DNA of 64,000 nucleotides from Xanthoparmelia taractica. Its lineage: Eukaryota; Ascomycota; Lecanoromycetes; Lecanorales; Parmeliaceae. Shown in pieces: positions 1 to 12,076 of this stretch. Position 1 is the stretch's first letter. The number at the start of each line of letters is the position of its first letter. The notes below the pieces were generated by a model. It was not told the DNA's origin. It saw only the letters and a list, made by a program, of their open reading frames with translations, and ran no database searches. The stretch spans positions 1 to 64,000 of the forward strand of contig JANQBS010000161.1 in assembly GCA_033085395.1 (NCBI GenBank). The letters are read 5' to 3'. Both the position numbers and the translations under genes were made by a program.

Positions 1-2112
1 CGCTGGACCCTGGTATTGCGCATACGTGTATTTTACAGCTTAGTCATTAGCGTATTTTATCTGAGAAATCTCCTGGGTTGAAAATCTCCTGTATTATGAA
101 AAGCCTATTAGGATATTTCAACGTTAGAAGATTTTTCCACGCTAACGTTCATAGTATTCAATCTGGAGTCCCACTACGTCAGGTAATTTACTAAAAAAAT
201 ACTATTAATACTCTCTACAGAGGATCGCGAAAAACCCCCTACCGCCCTTAAAGTGTATTTCGCCTCCTGTATTCTACTTCTGCTTCATAGCATCATCTAG
301 ACGGCCAAGTGGCTTGTTATAGGATAAGAGATCTTAATCAAATATGTCAGACCAACCACAATAAAGATGCGTGTTGTGCTGAGGATGTAGATGTTGTTTT
401 GCCAATTGTCTTGTTGGGAAGGATTGGCTACGTCCATAGTTGCCACTAATCAAGGGACAAGAAGGGGGCAAATATATGGCAAGGCTGCGTTTGGCGAAGC
501 GGATTGAGGTTGATAGAAGAGAAAATGGGGGAAACGCAGAGCATTGGCACTAAATAGGCGGAGTCTGGGTAGAATGCAGATGGAGGGGGTGCATACGACA
601 TCGCATAGTATTGACTTGCATTTTGCGCCTACATGAGCACGTCCCATTCATGATTTGACGATTAATGAGCTGGCTGATGAGGTGATTGGTTGATGGTTGA
701 TGGGATGATACGGTTGGTTAGCGGTGGTATTGGTGGTGGTTGATAGGTAAGTTAGCTCGACTAGTTGGCGGGCTATGTTGTTGGGCTATGTTGTTGTAAT
801 ACGTATACCGCCCATACTGGTATTCCCACTAAAGTAATATTACGCAAGAAGGGTCTTGGGGGCGGAAGCGCAACGTGGCACAAGTATTTGGATACGTATA
901 CAGTAGAGTGAAAACTTTCCTTAGATCATGGCCGTTTTACTGGCAGGTGTGGTGAGGCTCCTTCAAGACTGATCTGACACGGATGATCTGCGTTTCTAGC
1001 TTGGTAATGCATCGAGCCGTGGAGACAAAGAAAGGAAAGGCGTACCGATGATGATCTGAGTCAACTCGAGATTCATTACACAACCGCGGGCCTCAAGTAT
1101 GCTAGGAAGCTGGAAAAGGCAGGAATAACCCGGGTCAAGCAGGGCAGGGTATCTTCCATGACCATTTGATTCAAGGGGGCCGCAATCCCCAGCGCGAACA
1201 GATATTAAGGCGACCAGGCAGGTCCTTTGTCCGAATCATGCGACACTTGAAAGGGGAGGTGAAGCGGAAGATGATTGTCAACTTTCAACTAAAGTGGATA
1301 GGGAGAGCTGTGCCATGGTAAAGTACCTTTGTTGCTCAAGCAGGTGGACGAATTAGTACAGGCGCATGCTTATTGAAAGAGACCGACGAACCAGGCTAAC
1401 CTCCTCCCGAAGGTGCCGGCTTGCCACGCTCAGCCCGGAGCTAAGGGCTTACCCCTGGTGTGCAAATAATGACCCACCAGCCTTACCTTATTCACCCACT
1501 TCTCGAAACGCTAAACTAGGAGAAATCGTGCTCTCTCATCAATTGAACATACTTATTACGCCGTACCCTACACTCTGCAAGGGAAAGTGGTCGCGGGGTT
1601 CATGCGCATGGAGGCAGTCTCAAGATATCACGGAGAGGTTTTGTCGGTCGCGCGTATTTAAAAGCAGTAGATGTCTTCGCGCAAACTGCACAAGGTCCAT
1701 GGTAGGAGAATGCCAGTGTTGACCTACTCCACCAGCTGGGGAGTATGATGTAAAGTCATAGTACGTTTCAGCCGGCGTCTGTACGACTGTTCATCGACAT
1801 AGGACATATCACATATTCTCGGACAACTCTAGCGAATAAACTATCGTAATTCGAAATGCACTAACTTTTTCGAAAAGGGGGGGGGGGGTGGCAACTACTT
1901 GCAGAAGTTGGTAGCGGCTCTCATTCTCAGCCTCAGAGCGTTGCGGCCCGTCATGTGTGACGAGGCCACGTCATCTAATCTAGCTTCCAGATTCCCGTTG
2001 ATTGGGAGATACATCGCTGACCAAACTTTAAGTGGCGGGTGTGTGTGAGTGAGGGCTGGGATGATAGCATCGGACCGTTTTTGAAACAAACCAAAGCGTA
2101 AAAAAGGAGTTG
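1..2112. other. No gene recognised
   Basis: I see no open frame here with protein-like composition, introns or a known motif. The first 250 bases are AT-rich and include a stretch (about 190-215) resembling the start of the AT-rich block near 63,745, so an old repeat edge is possible. A G homopolymer lies near 1,878-1,888. The open frames present are short and of random-looking composition. Confidence 0.5.
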
Positions 2113-2296
2113 TTTTTTTTGGCGCGGGCCTGATCGGAGGAGAATGTAAGGCCGCGAATGATGTTAGCCGATATCCTATTGGTAGGGAATGTATGAATGG
2201 GGGAAGGAATTTTTTTTGGCGCGGGCCTGAATCGGAGGAGAATGTAAGGCCGCGAATGGCCGATATCCCATTGGTAGGGAATGCATGAATGGGGGC
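2113..2296. repeat. Two-copy tandem repeat, period about 97 bp
   Basis: Two adjacent copies (about 2,113-2,203 and 2,209-2,296) each start with a T run followed by GGCGCGGGCCTGA and end in TATGAATGGGGG or CATGAATGGGGG. They differ by a few substitutions and a small deletion in the second copy. The period is 97 bp measured between the GGCGCGGGCC motifs at 2,121 and 2,218. No coding role is visible. Confidence 0.85.
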
Positions 2297-5200
2297 AACG
2301 AAGTGCGGTCAAGGCTGCATATATGCAGCCACCCGCCGAATCCCCTGTTCAAGATTTGCATTCGCCGCGAATCATATAATGTCCCGCAGTTTCACAGCAT
2401 GTCACAGCCAGCACATACCTGCATACCACTAGTATACAACGACAGAAACAGCGACATTTATCTAACAACCACATCCATTGAGAAAATCATAGCTCCAACA
2501 TTGCAAGAAGTAAGATCTAGATGTCGGATACGGGTACAAGGTCTGGGTCAGCTAAACGATTCACACGCAAGTCACCTTCCGGCTATGGGTATTCTTGAAT
2601 CCAGAGCGCTCAGCCTTGTCGCAAGTTGTCGCGTGGTTGGTGAGGTGTAGGGATGAGATGCAACCTGTGCGATACTGGAAAGAAGAGATGAAACAATGTA
2701 CAACAGAATCCGACTCAAAGAAGTTGACCGACTGCGGGATACGGTGTTGTAACGGAGGGAAGGTTGCGATAGAGGAAGGCTGCGGCATGTCGACCCCTCC
2801 GCTATGCATTAACGATCCCGCACGATATTACACTTCTGATTATATCTTCATCTCTAACCAAATCCTCAGGCCCTGAGTCGAGTCGAGGAGGACCAAGTCT
2901 GCAATTACCATTAAAGAACGCCAACATATTCCCTCCGAATGGTCCCTCCCCCACAGCGACAACAATCGCAAAAGAGCAGCAAACACAGCAGGTGCGGTGG
3001 AGAGAAGGAGAAGAATGCCATGGCAACGAGCAGGTGAACGAAAATCTCAGAATGCATCTCCGATCGAGCCATGTCTGCGACCAACTACAAAAATTGCAAC
3101 CGACCGTCTTCTGGAAAGAACAACCCCACGGGCGTGATAGCGGAAGCGTTGAACAAAGAGTATGAAAGATGGAAGTGCTAAGATCAATAGATTGCTGGGA
3201 AACATGGTTACCCTTGCACCAGAAAATGGGCAAAGACACTGTACGCCATCGTATCAGCTTCGTTAAGAACCTAATCTCATACCAAAATGACGGCACAATG
3301 ATCGACGGCCCCCATCCACATACAAGAGCCGTTTCGACTTCCATTCCGACCGTATTCGAATACCTTATACAGCAAGGCAGGCGCATCTACTGCCACCGCC
3401 TAGTGCGATACCAACGCTCAACGAGCCCCCGTTTGGTTCTTTCAAAGCGAGTTGTCAACATTCAATCACCCCTTACCGGCACTCTCCTTTTATTCCTAGG
3501 AGCGTGAGCATATACTGCGCGAAATCGTAGGCTGTCGAGATACTCGATGCCGAGACGATCAAGAGCCACTTAGGCGGTCCACGCACGGAAAAGCATGTGA
3601 CTTATTCCATCTGACTGCGGTTGGATGCAGCAAGAGAGTCATAACAACAGACCATTGTGGTCTGAACCCGTCTCGCGCACAAGGGTGCGCTTTTGAAGAC
3701 CTTCTCGACGCAGTCCGCCCGCTACTTTCGCCTTCCCCACTCTTACTCCACCGCCCACCCACTCTCGCCCCTAACACCCCTCTCCCATGGCCCTCATGTC
3801 CGCCCGAAAAAACCCCTCCAAAAGCAGTGCTTGCGAAAACCCTATCCTCAAGGCCACGACCTCGCATTTCTTATAACCACGGTAGCAAGGAAGAAGTGGG
3901 CGCGTCACGAGACGAAGTTGGTGTTTCCGGATGCGGAGTTGGTTCGAGGAGTAATTCGGGTTCCGATTGGTATAACGTTGTCGAAGCAATCTGCCGTGAA
4001 GCACGGAGTCAGATGTTGAAAAGAAGTTTTCCGAAAATGCAAGAGCATGTGGACGCGGTGGAAGATGCGATGGAGATGTCAACATTCCTAGGACAGCGGT
4101 AAGTCTGGGTGGTGCTATCGAGTATAGAGATGAATGCTTGGAGCAGAAGCTGCGGGATATTCTCGGGTTGCGCGAAAGGGAGCGGACTTACATGAGGAGG
4201 AAGGGTTGCTGCTTATTGATTTGCTTGAATACCTGTTGTGCTTGCTCCTTTCCAGAAAGTACTGTTTCGATCTGACGGGACTGACAATGCTACACACACT
4301 TACCGCGAAGGGGCAACTTTCCGTGCGGAGATCGACAACTCTGGAATCGCACGTAAATTAGTTGAAACAGCTGCTTAGGCGACGTTGGTGTGTGGAGAAA
4401 TGGAGCATGAGGTGTGTCAAGATGCAAGACAAGATATTCAAGAGGCGCACGAGCCGTACGTGGCTGAGAAAGGTGTAAAGGAAGCGGAAGGCCCGAAAGA
4501 GCGCAGGTGTATTGGAAAGAGGGGCGCTCTTTCGCAAATCTTACTCATAACTATAAAACATCCCATCACGAGGGACCATGTGGTCAAGAAGAACAACAGA
4601 GATTCGATCAGGAGCCGGGTGAGAAAGGTTTGGCAGAGCATGAAGTATATCAAAGACGATGTGAGGCATTTCCAAGGCGGGAGAGGATCCTGGGCATTCG
4701 TTGGTATTTGCATGCATTCTTCGAGCAAAAGACTGATAGCCTATCTGCGCCGTATGTGGCTGTCGAGCGGAAGTGCCTATTTTTGAGCTCGTAAGTAGTC
4801 TCAACGTTCGATCATCGCCAAAAACGCTTGCAGATCCAACCTCTTATGGCTGAGCATTTCATCGTACAAGCATTGTTGTCAACGGAGGTCGTGAATAAGC
4901 ATTCGGAGCTGGCAGGTCTGTAATTTGGTGCACTAAAAGCCTTTTCACACCCTCATGTCGACAAATATCGGAAAAGAGCATTGGAGTTCTCAAGGACGGT
5001 AAGGACGCCGCTGTACTTGACCTGCCTTTGTAGAAAGGTTCAATTTCGGAAGCCCCTACTCAGCATTCTGGGGCAGCGAATGCTCCCTTCACCAATATCT
5101 CCTGGTGGAGCGACGCTCAGTAGAGTGCAGCACAAGGAGAATAGTAATGCACTACTTATGGACGGCTTTTCAGCTATCTCTCCAAGCTATGATAAGAATC

Positions 5201-5960
5201 CAAATTGAGCTTTTACTAGGCGAATGTATCATGGCAGGTCTTACGAGGTATCACTCTTCAACCTCTTTTCCAATGCACGGTCGAGATGATGAGAAATGTC
5301 CCGCGCGGAGATTGTACCTATCATGGCCATGGCGCTGGCCGTATCCATGTCACCATCACTTCACACCATGGACGCGAAAGTAGGAATGGGATTGGAAGAA
5401 TTAGAGACAAATCTTACTATTTTATGAGCAAGATACTGGGAGAAACAGGAAGAATCAAAGTAGACATGGACCATTTAGGCTCACCAGGCTGTCAGCACAC
5501 TAGTCTCGAACGGGTAAGGTGTATAGTATGGCTGACCGAAGGTTGCCTTATCTCTAAGGTAGTTGGCAGCTTATCAGTTGGCTGTTGGCTGTCCCGTCTG
5601 CCAACTTCCTCACCCCCATGATTCAATCTCTTCTACCTTCTGGAACTACTGTCGTACCCTAGTCTTCAACTTGTCTCACATCCCACCTGATACTGCTACC
5701 TCTCCCTGCTGGGACATGTCCAGCAAGAGACCGACACTACACTCTTCCACCATGGCTTGGGAAGAAGTGAGATCCGGAAAAGCCAGGGAGCCATCTCCAT
5801 ATATGTCCGAATCCCGATGGAATCGGCAGACATCTAGACCCATCCATTCTCTGACAGGAAGCGAGATCCGTAAAGAAACTAAGGTACGGCGTTTAACGCT
5901 CGCTTATCATGACATTCTGATTGGACATTCCACCTCCATCACCCGTTGAACGTCTTTTCG
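2297..5960. other. No convincing gene; possible decayed coding sequence at 3.7-5.2 kb
   Basis: Between about 3,690 and 5,210 on the plus strand several frames give charged, helix-like peptides (for example near 3,960-4,100, 4,110-4,200 and 4,390-4,700). They switch frame repeatedly and are cut by stops, which suggests an old pseudogene. No family could be recognised. The 194-codon minus frame at 2,802-3,386 is rich in Cys, Trp and Ser and looks non-coding. I would not annotate a functional gene here. Confidence 0.25.
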
Positions 5961-6317
5961 CCGTTGCTCCCATGCCACACGTGTCTATTATACTTGACTG
6001 CAGAAAGTATGATGACGATAAGAGGATAAGACGCCAAGTTCCCATTGGTCCAAACGCATCTGCACAAGACCGAATAGTTGGAAAGATGAAGCCAGAAAAA
6101 GGATAGCCATGCATGACTCCTCCCGTATCCTTGTTCGCCAACAGTGCCATACGGGACCCTTGTCATCAGCCATATGGCATGGTCGGCCTAGTTCTGCATA
6201 TTGTGTCCCCGGGATTCGTACACCCACGCGTGCTGCCGGCCCTGGAAGTACACTAAAAGCTGCTTATCTGTAAGGTACAGTCAGATGTGTGATGCATGCT
6301 TTGAAGATACCTTATCG
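5549..6317. promoter_or_regulatory. Cluster of GATA-factor sites upstream of the ammonium transporter
   Basis: HGATAR-type sites, either strand, are seen at 5,549-5,554 (TTATCT), 5,571-5,576 (TTATCA), 6,016-6,021 (CGATAA), 6,264-6,269 (TTATCT) and 6,312-6,317 (TTATCG), all within about 1.1 kb of the start of the next gene. In Pezizomycotina such sites bind AreA/NIT2-type nitrogen regulators that switch on ammonium transporter genes under nitrogen limitation. The sites are seen; their function here is inferred. Short motifs like this also occur by chance. Confidence 0.35.
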
Positions 6318-6625
6318 AGCTCTCTCAACTGGCCTACTCTGCCTCGTGCCTCTCCTGTGGATCTTCATCCGGGTGGACGAATCTAGACGACATCATATCA
6401 CCGAAAACCAGCTTCACGCCAGCTTATTGGTCCATCCCTCTATTGACATTATTTATTCGCGTCGACATCGGCGCCGCCATGGAGCTCAAATCAATAAGTA
6501 AATCTGCTCCCCCAACCTCCCCCAAATTTATCCCATTTTTCTCAAACCAACCTTGGCTACACCGATATTGGCCGTCCTGGTCAAAGCCTCGTCGCCGTCT
6601 TCAACCCTCACCACCTACAGCCAAG

Positions 6626-8274
6626 ATGACGTCCACCAGTGCCGCGATTGCGTCCAGCGCAGCTCTCAAGACTGGCCAAGCGACCGCTGCAATCGCTAGT
6701 GCATCAGCATCGAGTGATCCAGTAGCACCAGCTTGGCTGGATCCAGGTCACAACGCTTGGCAACTGACAGCAGGAACGTTTGTCGCGCTTCAGTCAATTC
6801 CTGGTCTCGTCGTCCTCTACGCTGGATGGGTCAAGCACAAATGGTCCATCAACTCGGCCTTTATGGCCTTTTACGCATTCGCCGCCGTTCTCATTTGTTG
6901 GGTTATTTGGGGCTATCAGATGGCTTTTGGCACTCAAATGCTACCACTCGTTGGGTACCCATCAATAGCTGTGGACTTGGGCTTCGAACTCGAGGACTCC
7001 AACCTGCCCACGGCCGCTCTGACCCAAGCATTTCCGCAAGCGTCAATGGTCTACTTTCAGTTTGTCTTCTCCGCCGTCACACTCATCCTGATTGCTGGAT
7101 CATATCTATGTCGGATGAACTTTGTGGCATGGATGATCTTCGTCCCCCTTTGGCTGACATTTTCTTATACCATTGGCGCGTTCAGCATCTGGGGCGGAGG
7201 TTTCTTGTTCCAGTACGGCGTAATCGACTATTCCGGCGGATATGTAATTCACTTATCCTCAGGGACAGCTGGCTTCGTGGGCGCTTGGTGGATAGGACCA
7301 CGTATAGCAGCGGACCGCGTGGATGCCAAGCCTAGTAACGTCACACTCATGCTGGTCGGAGCAGGTATCCTATGGACGGGATGGAACGGCTTCAACGGAG
7401 GAGATCCTTATGCCGCTAGCCCTGACGCTGGTGTTGCCGTACTCAATACCAACATCTGCACTGCGATGAGTCTTCTGACTTGGGTCACCATGGACCTCAT
7501 CTTCTTCAAAAAGCCGTCCGTGATAGGCGCTGTCCAAGGCATGATCACAGGCTTGGTGGCCATCACGCCTGCTGCTGGCGTGGTGGCTGGATGGGGCGCC
7601 ATTCTTCTCGGCCTCGGCTCAGGCACCGTTCCCTGGATCTCGATGAACATTTTGGGAAGAACAAAGATTATGCGCCAAGTCGACGACACGCTAGACGTCT
7701 TCCACACCCATTTCGTTGCTGCCATTGTCGGCGGTATCGGCACTGGTACGCTCTCTCACTAACACCATAACCTGAACGCGCTCATACTAACACACACCCC
7801 CCAGGTCTCTGGGCCACAAAGAAAGGCTGCGCCGCCTTCGGCATCACGAACCCGGGCGGCGCCATCGCAGGCAACGGCCGCCAAATCGGCCTCCAGATCG
7901 TCGGCGCCCTCTTCGTCATCGGCTGGAACGTCGCCTGGACCTCCCTCATCATGGCCTTTATCAAATACGTCTGCCGCGTGCCCCTGCGCATGACGGACGA
8001 AATGTGCGAAATCGGCGACTACGCCATCCACGGCGAGGAACCCTACACCTTTGAATACTACAACCGCAACTACCGGCGCATTGCGGGGTTTGAGCACCAG
8101 GGGCCCACGGACGCGGAGAAGGCGCTCAGGGAGGTGAGGAAGAGCCATGATATGGAGCAGCAGCATCGATATGGTGGTGATAATACTGTGATTTCGGGAC
8201 AGGATCCGGCGGGGGTGGGGAGGAATAGTATGAGCGATGAGATTACGCCGATGAAGGAGGGTAAGAGGGATTAA
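6626..8274 (+). CDS. Ammonium transporter (Amt/MEP family)
   Basis: Predicted plasma-membrane ammonium permease of 529 aa with about 11 membrane segments. Exons are 6,626-7,745 and 7,805-8,274. The 59-nt intron has GTACGC donor, TACTAAC branch and CCCAG acceptor, and splicing joins the frame as GIGTGLWATKKG. The family signature DYSGGYVIHLSSG is intact and carries the first pore histidine (His209). The second lies in DVFHTHFVAAIVGG (His360/His362). A His at the first position is Mep2-like rather than Mep1/3-like, where it is Glu. The ATG at 6,626 follows CCAAG and gives a short Ala/Ser-rich extracellular N-terminus. An in-frame ATG at 6,479 would add 49 residues and seems less likely. The hydrophilic tail (about 100 aa) is cytosolic and may be regulatory. 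Upstream GATA sites fit nitrogen control. Confidence 0.93.
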
Positions 8275-8682
8275 TTGCGTAAAAGGACCGCGTGAACGGG
8301 TATGTATTGGAGGTAGTGAGCCAATGGATAAGGGATCCGGTCTTCGTGTTCTACTCGTTTAATCGCGTGGGTAGGGCTGTCTGTTGCATGGATGAGGTAC
8401 ATGTATACCCTGGTGCGTACCCATTTGTATGTATACCGGTTGACTACCTGACTAATTAAATCGGCTGGTGTACAATGAACACACTATAATGTTATATCTC
8501 CTCACCACCACCACCACCACCACCCTTTCCACCGGCCTCTCTCTTCTCCCTATATTCAACAGAACTTCGTGCTTGGATGCACCATGCGGTGCATGATGTG
8601 TGCGGTGCAGATAGAATCGCACCGCACGTCACGAGCCTGGCACTAATCAATCCAAACAAGACCAGACCAACCTCTTCTCCAC
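8275..8682. other. Spacer between convergent genes
   Basis: About 400 bp between the converging 3' ends of the ammonium transporter and the aldolase-like gene. It contains a CAC trinucleotide run at about 8,501-8,524 and a short imperfect hairpin of GGTGCATGATGTGTGCGGTGC type near 8,587-8,610. No gene is seen. Confidence 0.5.
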
Positions 8683-9706
8683 CTACGCCTTACCCGAACT
8701 CCCCAACATATCCATACACTCTTCAATCGCCTCCTGCATAACCCTCGTCCCCACCTCCATCGTCTCACTAACACCAAACCCGCCCTCCCTCTGCACCTTC
8801 GTATACCGTTTATTCAACACCCCATTAATATTAACCTTCGTAATCCCACCCTCAATGCACCTCCTATATATCCCCTCATCGAACCCATCAGTCCCATGCA
8901 ACACCAACCTCACATCCTTCCCCACAGCCTCATTAACCGCCCTCAACCGCTCATATTCCAACTGTATCCCCCTAGGACCATACGAACCATGCACGTTCCC
9001 AAAAGCAGGCGCAAGCCAATCGATGCCCGTATCCACAAACTCGCGCGCCTCCTCCGGCGTGGTCATAATAGCCTCCAACTCCCTCGTATCCATAACCCCG
9101 TCCTCACCGCCCTGAATCCTCCCCGGCTCCGCCTCACACACAATCCCCCTCTCATGACAAAACTTCACCAGTTCTCTCGTCTTTTCCAGGTTCTCATCTT
9201 TGGAATAATGGCTCATGTCCACCATTATGGAGTCGTAGAAGCCCGTGTTGGCGGCGGCGTGGATGGCGGCGGGGGATTGGGCGTGGTCGAGGTGGAGGGT
9301 TATGGGGACGGGGGCTTCGGCGGCGGCGGTGGCGGCGGCTTGGGCGAGGAGGGTGGAGGAGTAGGTTTGGGCCCAGGGGAAGAGGAGGATCATGGCTGGG
9401 GAGGACTTTGCGGTTGCGGCGCGGACGGTGGCGAGGATTCCTTCGAGGTTGTACTGGGGTGGGGTGAAGAGGGTGTTAGTTGTGGGGTGTGCTGGGGAGG
9501 CCGGAGGTGGTTAGGAACATGAGAACAGGGAAGGAGTTTGGATGGAGGTGGGACGTAGGGAAGGCTCTTAAGCATGTGCGCTAGGGGAAGCTCACGACAC
9601 AGACGCCAGCGATAGCATATTTGCCCTCGGCAGCCTTTCTTAGCATGACATTGGCTTTGTTCTGGGACAGGTCGATGTTGGGCTTCTTGGTTACTGGTTC
9701 TGCCAT
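8683..9706 (-). CDS. Class II fructose/tagatose-bisphosphate aldolase family protein
   Basis: Predicted 293-aa zinc-dependent aldolase of the cytosolic class II (FbaA/GatY) family. Exons on the minus strand are 9,706-9,596 and 9,453-8,683, separated by a 142-nt intron with GTGAGC donor, an AACTAAC branch and a CCCAG acceptor. Splicing restores GVCVYNLEGILA. The metal-site histidines are visible: HLDHAQ (Asp93 catalytic, His94), FGNVHGSYGP (His192) and LVLHGTDGF (His223). EAEPGRIQGGEDG matches the usual Glu-Gly-rich motif, and KVNINGVLNKRYT is the phosphate-binding end. Most relatives have HGGSG or HGASG where this protein has HGTDG, so the substrate may not be fructose 1,6-bisphosphate. At about 290 aa it is closer to the GatY/KbaY or fungal FBA-like subgroup than to the 360-aa glycolytic enzyme. 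Confidence 0.9.
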
Positions 9707-10188
9707 GTTTGCTGTTGAGGGGCGGAGAGATGCGCAATTGCAAGAGCCTGGCTGGCACCAATTGTTTCAATGAATTTGCAATGTATCAATTGGGAAGTAT
9801 TGGTATAGATATAGCGACCAGCGCCTGATAAAGAAGGAGAGGTCAGAGTACGCATCTTGTTGTTATACTGTACCCCTCTTTAGTTGGGACCGTTCGGTGG
9901 TCCATTTGCCGAAGATGTGCCGAGATATTTATCCACCACCATGCATAAAGTTTCATGCACATGGTATGCACCACTCCTCGATCGGTCTAAAGATCCTCGC
10001 TGCGTTCTGATCCAGTAGCTTGATACTCTTCTATCAAGCCAATCTCTTCGTACATGCACATTGCAAGGCTGATGGGGTTTCAGGGGCCTGCTATTTTCGT
10101 CATCTTGATCCTTTGACACAGCCCCCTCTCGCATGCCTGAATCGTGACAACAGATTCGTAGTCAACGTCTGATTCAGTGACCTCCAAT
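9707..10188. promoter_or_regulatory. Shared divergent promoter region
   Basis: A 482-bp spacer separates the divergent starts of the aldolase-like gene (minus) and the arrestin-like gene (plus). It probably contains both promoters. No specific operator could be identified. Confidence 0.45.
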
Positions 10189-11457
10189 ATGTCTTGGTCC
10201 CTCCAAATCGATATACCGCGGTCTAAATACCAAGCTGGCGAAATCGTGTCTGGCTCTGTTTGTCTCGTCAGTCAGCATACCAAAGGTCAAGAAGTAGACG
10301 TTGGGTCCATCGCGATCGAATTCACTGGTAAAAGCACCACGTCGAAGCATTGGCCTCGCATTCCTGATTCCATACCACTATTCTCCTTCAAGAAGACTCT
10401 CTTCACTGGCCCAAGAAGGCTTCATACTCCGTATAGCCAAATCGAAAACATTGATCGAAACGAATGGCCATTCAGCTTTACCCTTCCGCTCAACTGCAGT
10501 CTTCCTCAGAGGGACTCAGTTGCATCCTCGCCATATTTCAACTCGGATCCCAATCAACCTCTTCCGATCTCTTTTGTGGACGAAAATGTCCAAGGTGGAT
10601 CTTGTTCGATTATGTATGAGCTTCAAGCAACGCTCCTGTCCCCGCTCAAGGATGGTTACTACACGAATGAAGGCTGTACCGAGAAAGTAGAGATATTTGT
10701 ATATAGGCCCCGGAGCATTGAACAGCCGAGCTTCCATTTCAACGACAAAATCTCAACCTTCACACACCGAAGCTTACTCCTCTTACCCAGAGAAGAACGC
10801 GAGCTCGCGCACCGCCCTCTTACCATTAAAGAAAAATTAAAGTTGAAACCGCCATCAACCGAACACTTACCCAAAGCCGTCTTCACGATAAAGGTGCAAA
10901 CACCATCGGCCACTGTCATTGGTCAGCCATTACCGCTCATGCTTCACGTCGACTACGATACAAACGCCTCTACGGTACCACCACCCACCTTCCATCTCAA
11001 AAGAGTGAGCATCCATCTTTGCGCGGAAACTTCGATCTGGGGCTTGAAACGCGCTGGTGAGCTCGAGTCCACTCGATGGACTAAAGAAATCACGCTTCAA
11101 GAAAAGGAATTTGTTACTCGAAGACCGCGAGTTGAGGAGCATCTGGATCTGAGGAAAGTGATGGATACTATTGTTCATCGTAGCGTGATACCAACTTTCA
11201 AGGCTTTCAACATTGCGCGCAACTACTCACTGAAGGTTTTTGCCAGGCTAGAATGCGCTGGGAAGGAGCATCTTGTTTTTGGCGATTACAAGCGTTGCAC
11301 ACTGTTTGCGGAAGAGCATGACTCGCAAGCGGCAGTGTATAATGAGCCAGCGCCCATCGTGGGCGAGGAGGAGAATGACCCTCCCCCTCCGTACGAGTTT
11401 GTCACACAGGAAGCGGTGCCGGAGTATTCGATCCAAGCTCACAACAACGGGCAATAA
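10189..11457 (+). CDS. Arrestin-like (alpha-arrestin) adaptor protein
   Basis: Single-exon gene for a 422-aa protein. Residues 1-200 look like an arrestin N domain: SLQIDIPRSKYQAGEIVSG, a beta-strand start typical of the fold, then the IAIEFTGKS strand and a WPFSFTLP motif. Residues about 225-380 match an arrestin C domain. The C-terminal tail has DPPPPYEF, a PPxY motif, and a second possible PEYS site. In fungi such alpha-arrestins recruit Rsp5/NEDD4-type ubiquitin ligases to plasma-membrane transporters and so trigger endocytosis. A target cannot be named from sequence. The ATG at 10,189 is chosen because the 12 bases before it in frame contain only a GTG. Confidence 0.85.
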   Translation: MSWSLQIDIPRSKYQAGEIVSGSVCLVSQHTKGQEVDVGSIAIEFTGKSTTSKHWPRIPDSIPLFSFKKTLFTGPRRLHTPYSQIENIDRNEWPFSFTLPLNCSLPQRDSVASSPYFNSDPNQPLPISFVDENVQGGSCSIMYELQATLLSPLKDGYYTNEGCTEKVEIFVYRPRSIEQPSFHFNDKISTFTHRSLLLLPREERELAHRPLTIKEKLKLKPPSTEHLPKAVFTIKVQTPSATVIGQPLPLMLHVDYDTNASTVPPPTFHLKRVSIHLCAETSIWGLKRAGELESTRWTKEITLQEKEFVTRRPRVEEHLDLRKVMDTIVHRSVIPTFKAFNIARNYSLKVFARLECAGKEHLVFGDYKRCTLFAEEHDSQAAVYNEPAPIVGEEENDPPPPYEFVTQEAVPEYSIQAHNNGQ

Positions 11458-12076
11458 AGACATGAACATGATGGGCAGAATGAGAACGCAGTGTTGGGTA
11501 CAACTGGATACTCTACTGCTGCCGTCTTCGAATTTGCCGCCGCGGCATCTTCTGCCGGTGATACTTCAATCTAGTAACGACAGTGGAACTTAAGGAGGAG
11601 GCGGCTGCGGAAATGCATGTCGATGCGCCGCTCGGTCTCGTCCAGTCGGCCCATTGTTTCGCCATGCTTTCAATCAGGCAGCATTCCGAGTCTCGAGAGA
11701 TATTTTGCTCCACAGCAGCACGCACAGTCACAGCAGCACGCACATAGACGTCGGAATCAAAATTCTCGGTGTGGGAGGAAGTTCTCCGGTAAACCCGCAG
11801 GCTGCTTAGTCATTCATCGGCGGTAGCCGCTTGATCCCGTAAGTCCGACGCCAAAACGGGCAGTCTGACATCATCTCTAAAATATAAAAAATGCCAACGA
11901 TATATAATCCTCTGAGGACTGAAATTTCCTTCATCAACCTCTTAATTCTTCTATAATCATCGGGCTCTTCAAAGTTCTTATAAGCATCACATCGCCAGAA
12001 GCATCAAAACATATCTGAACATATCTGACCCTGTAAGCAAACCTCTACCCGGATCGCCACGACAATCACAGGCGAC
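11458..12076. other. Intergenic, no gene seen
   Basis: About 620 bp between two plus-strand genes. It contains CAG/GCAC-type short repeats near 11,713-11,745 and an AT-rich stretch (11,870-11,960) that probably belongs to the promoter of the following dehydrogenase gene. No supported gene. Confidence 0.45.

Noticed and set aside
2802..3386. 194-codon minus-strand frame
   Set aside because: Cys/Trp/Ser-rich random composition, no domain, no introns and overlapping plus-strand frames of equal quality.
7408..8166. Minus-strand frames over the ammonium transporter
   Set aside because: Shadows caused by GC-rich coding sequence on the other strand.
8896..9522. Plus-strand 208-codon frame
   Set aside because: Antisense shadow of the aldolase-like gene, with a Gly-rich artificial end.
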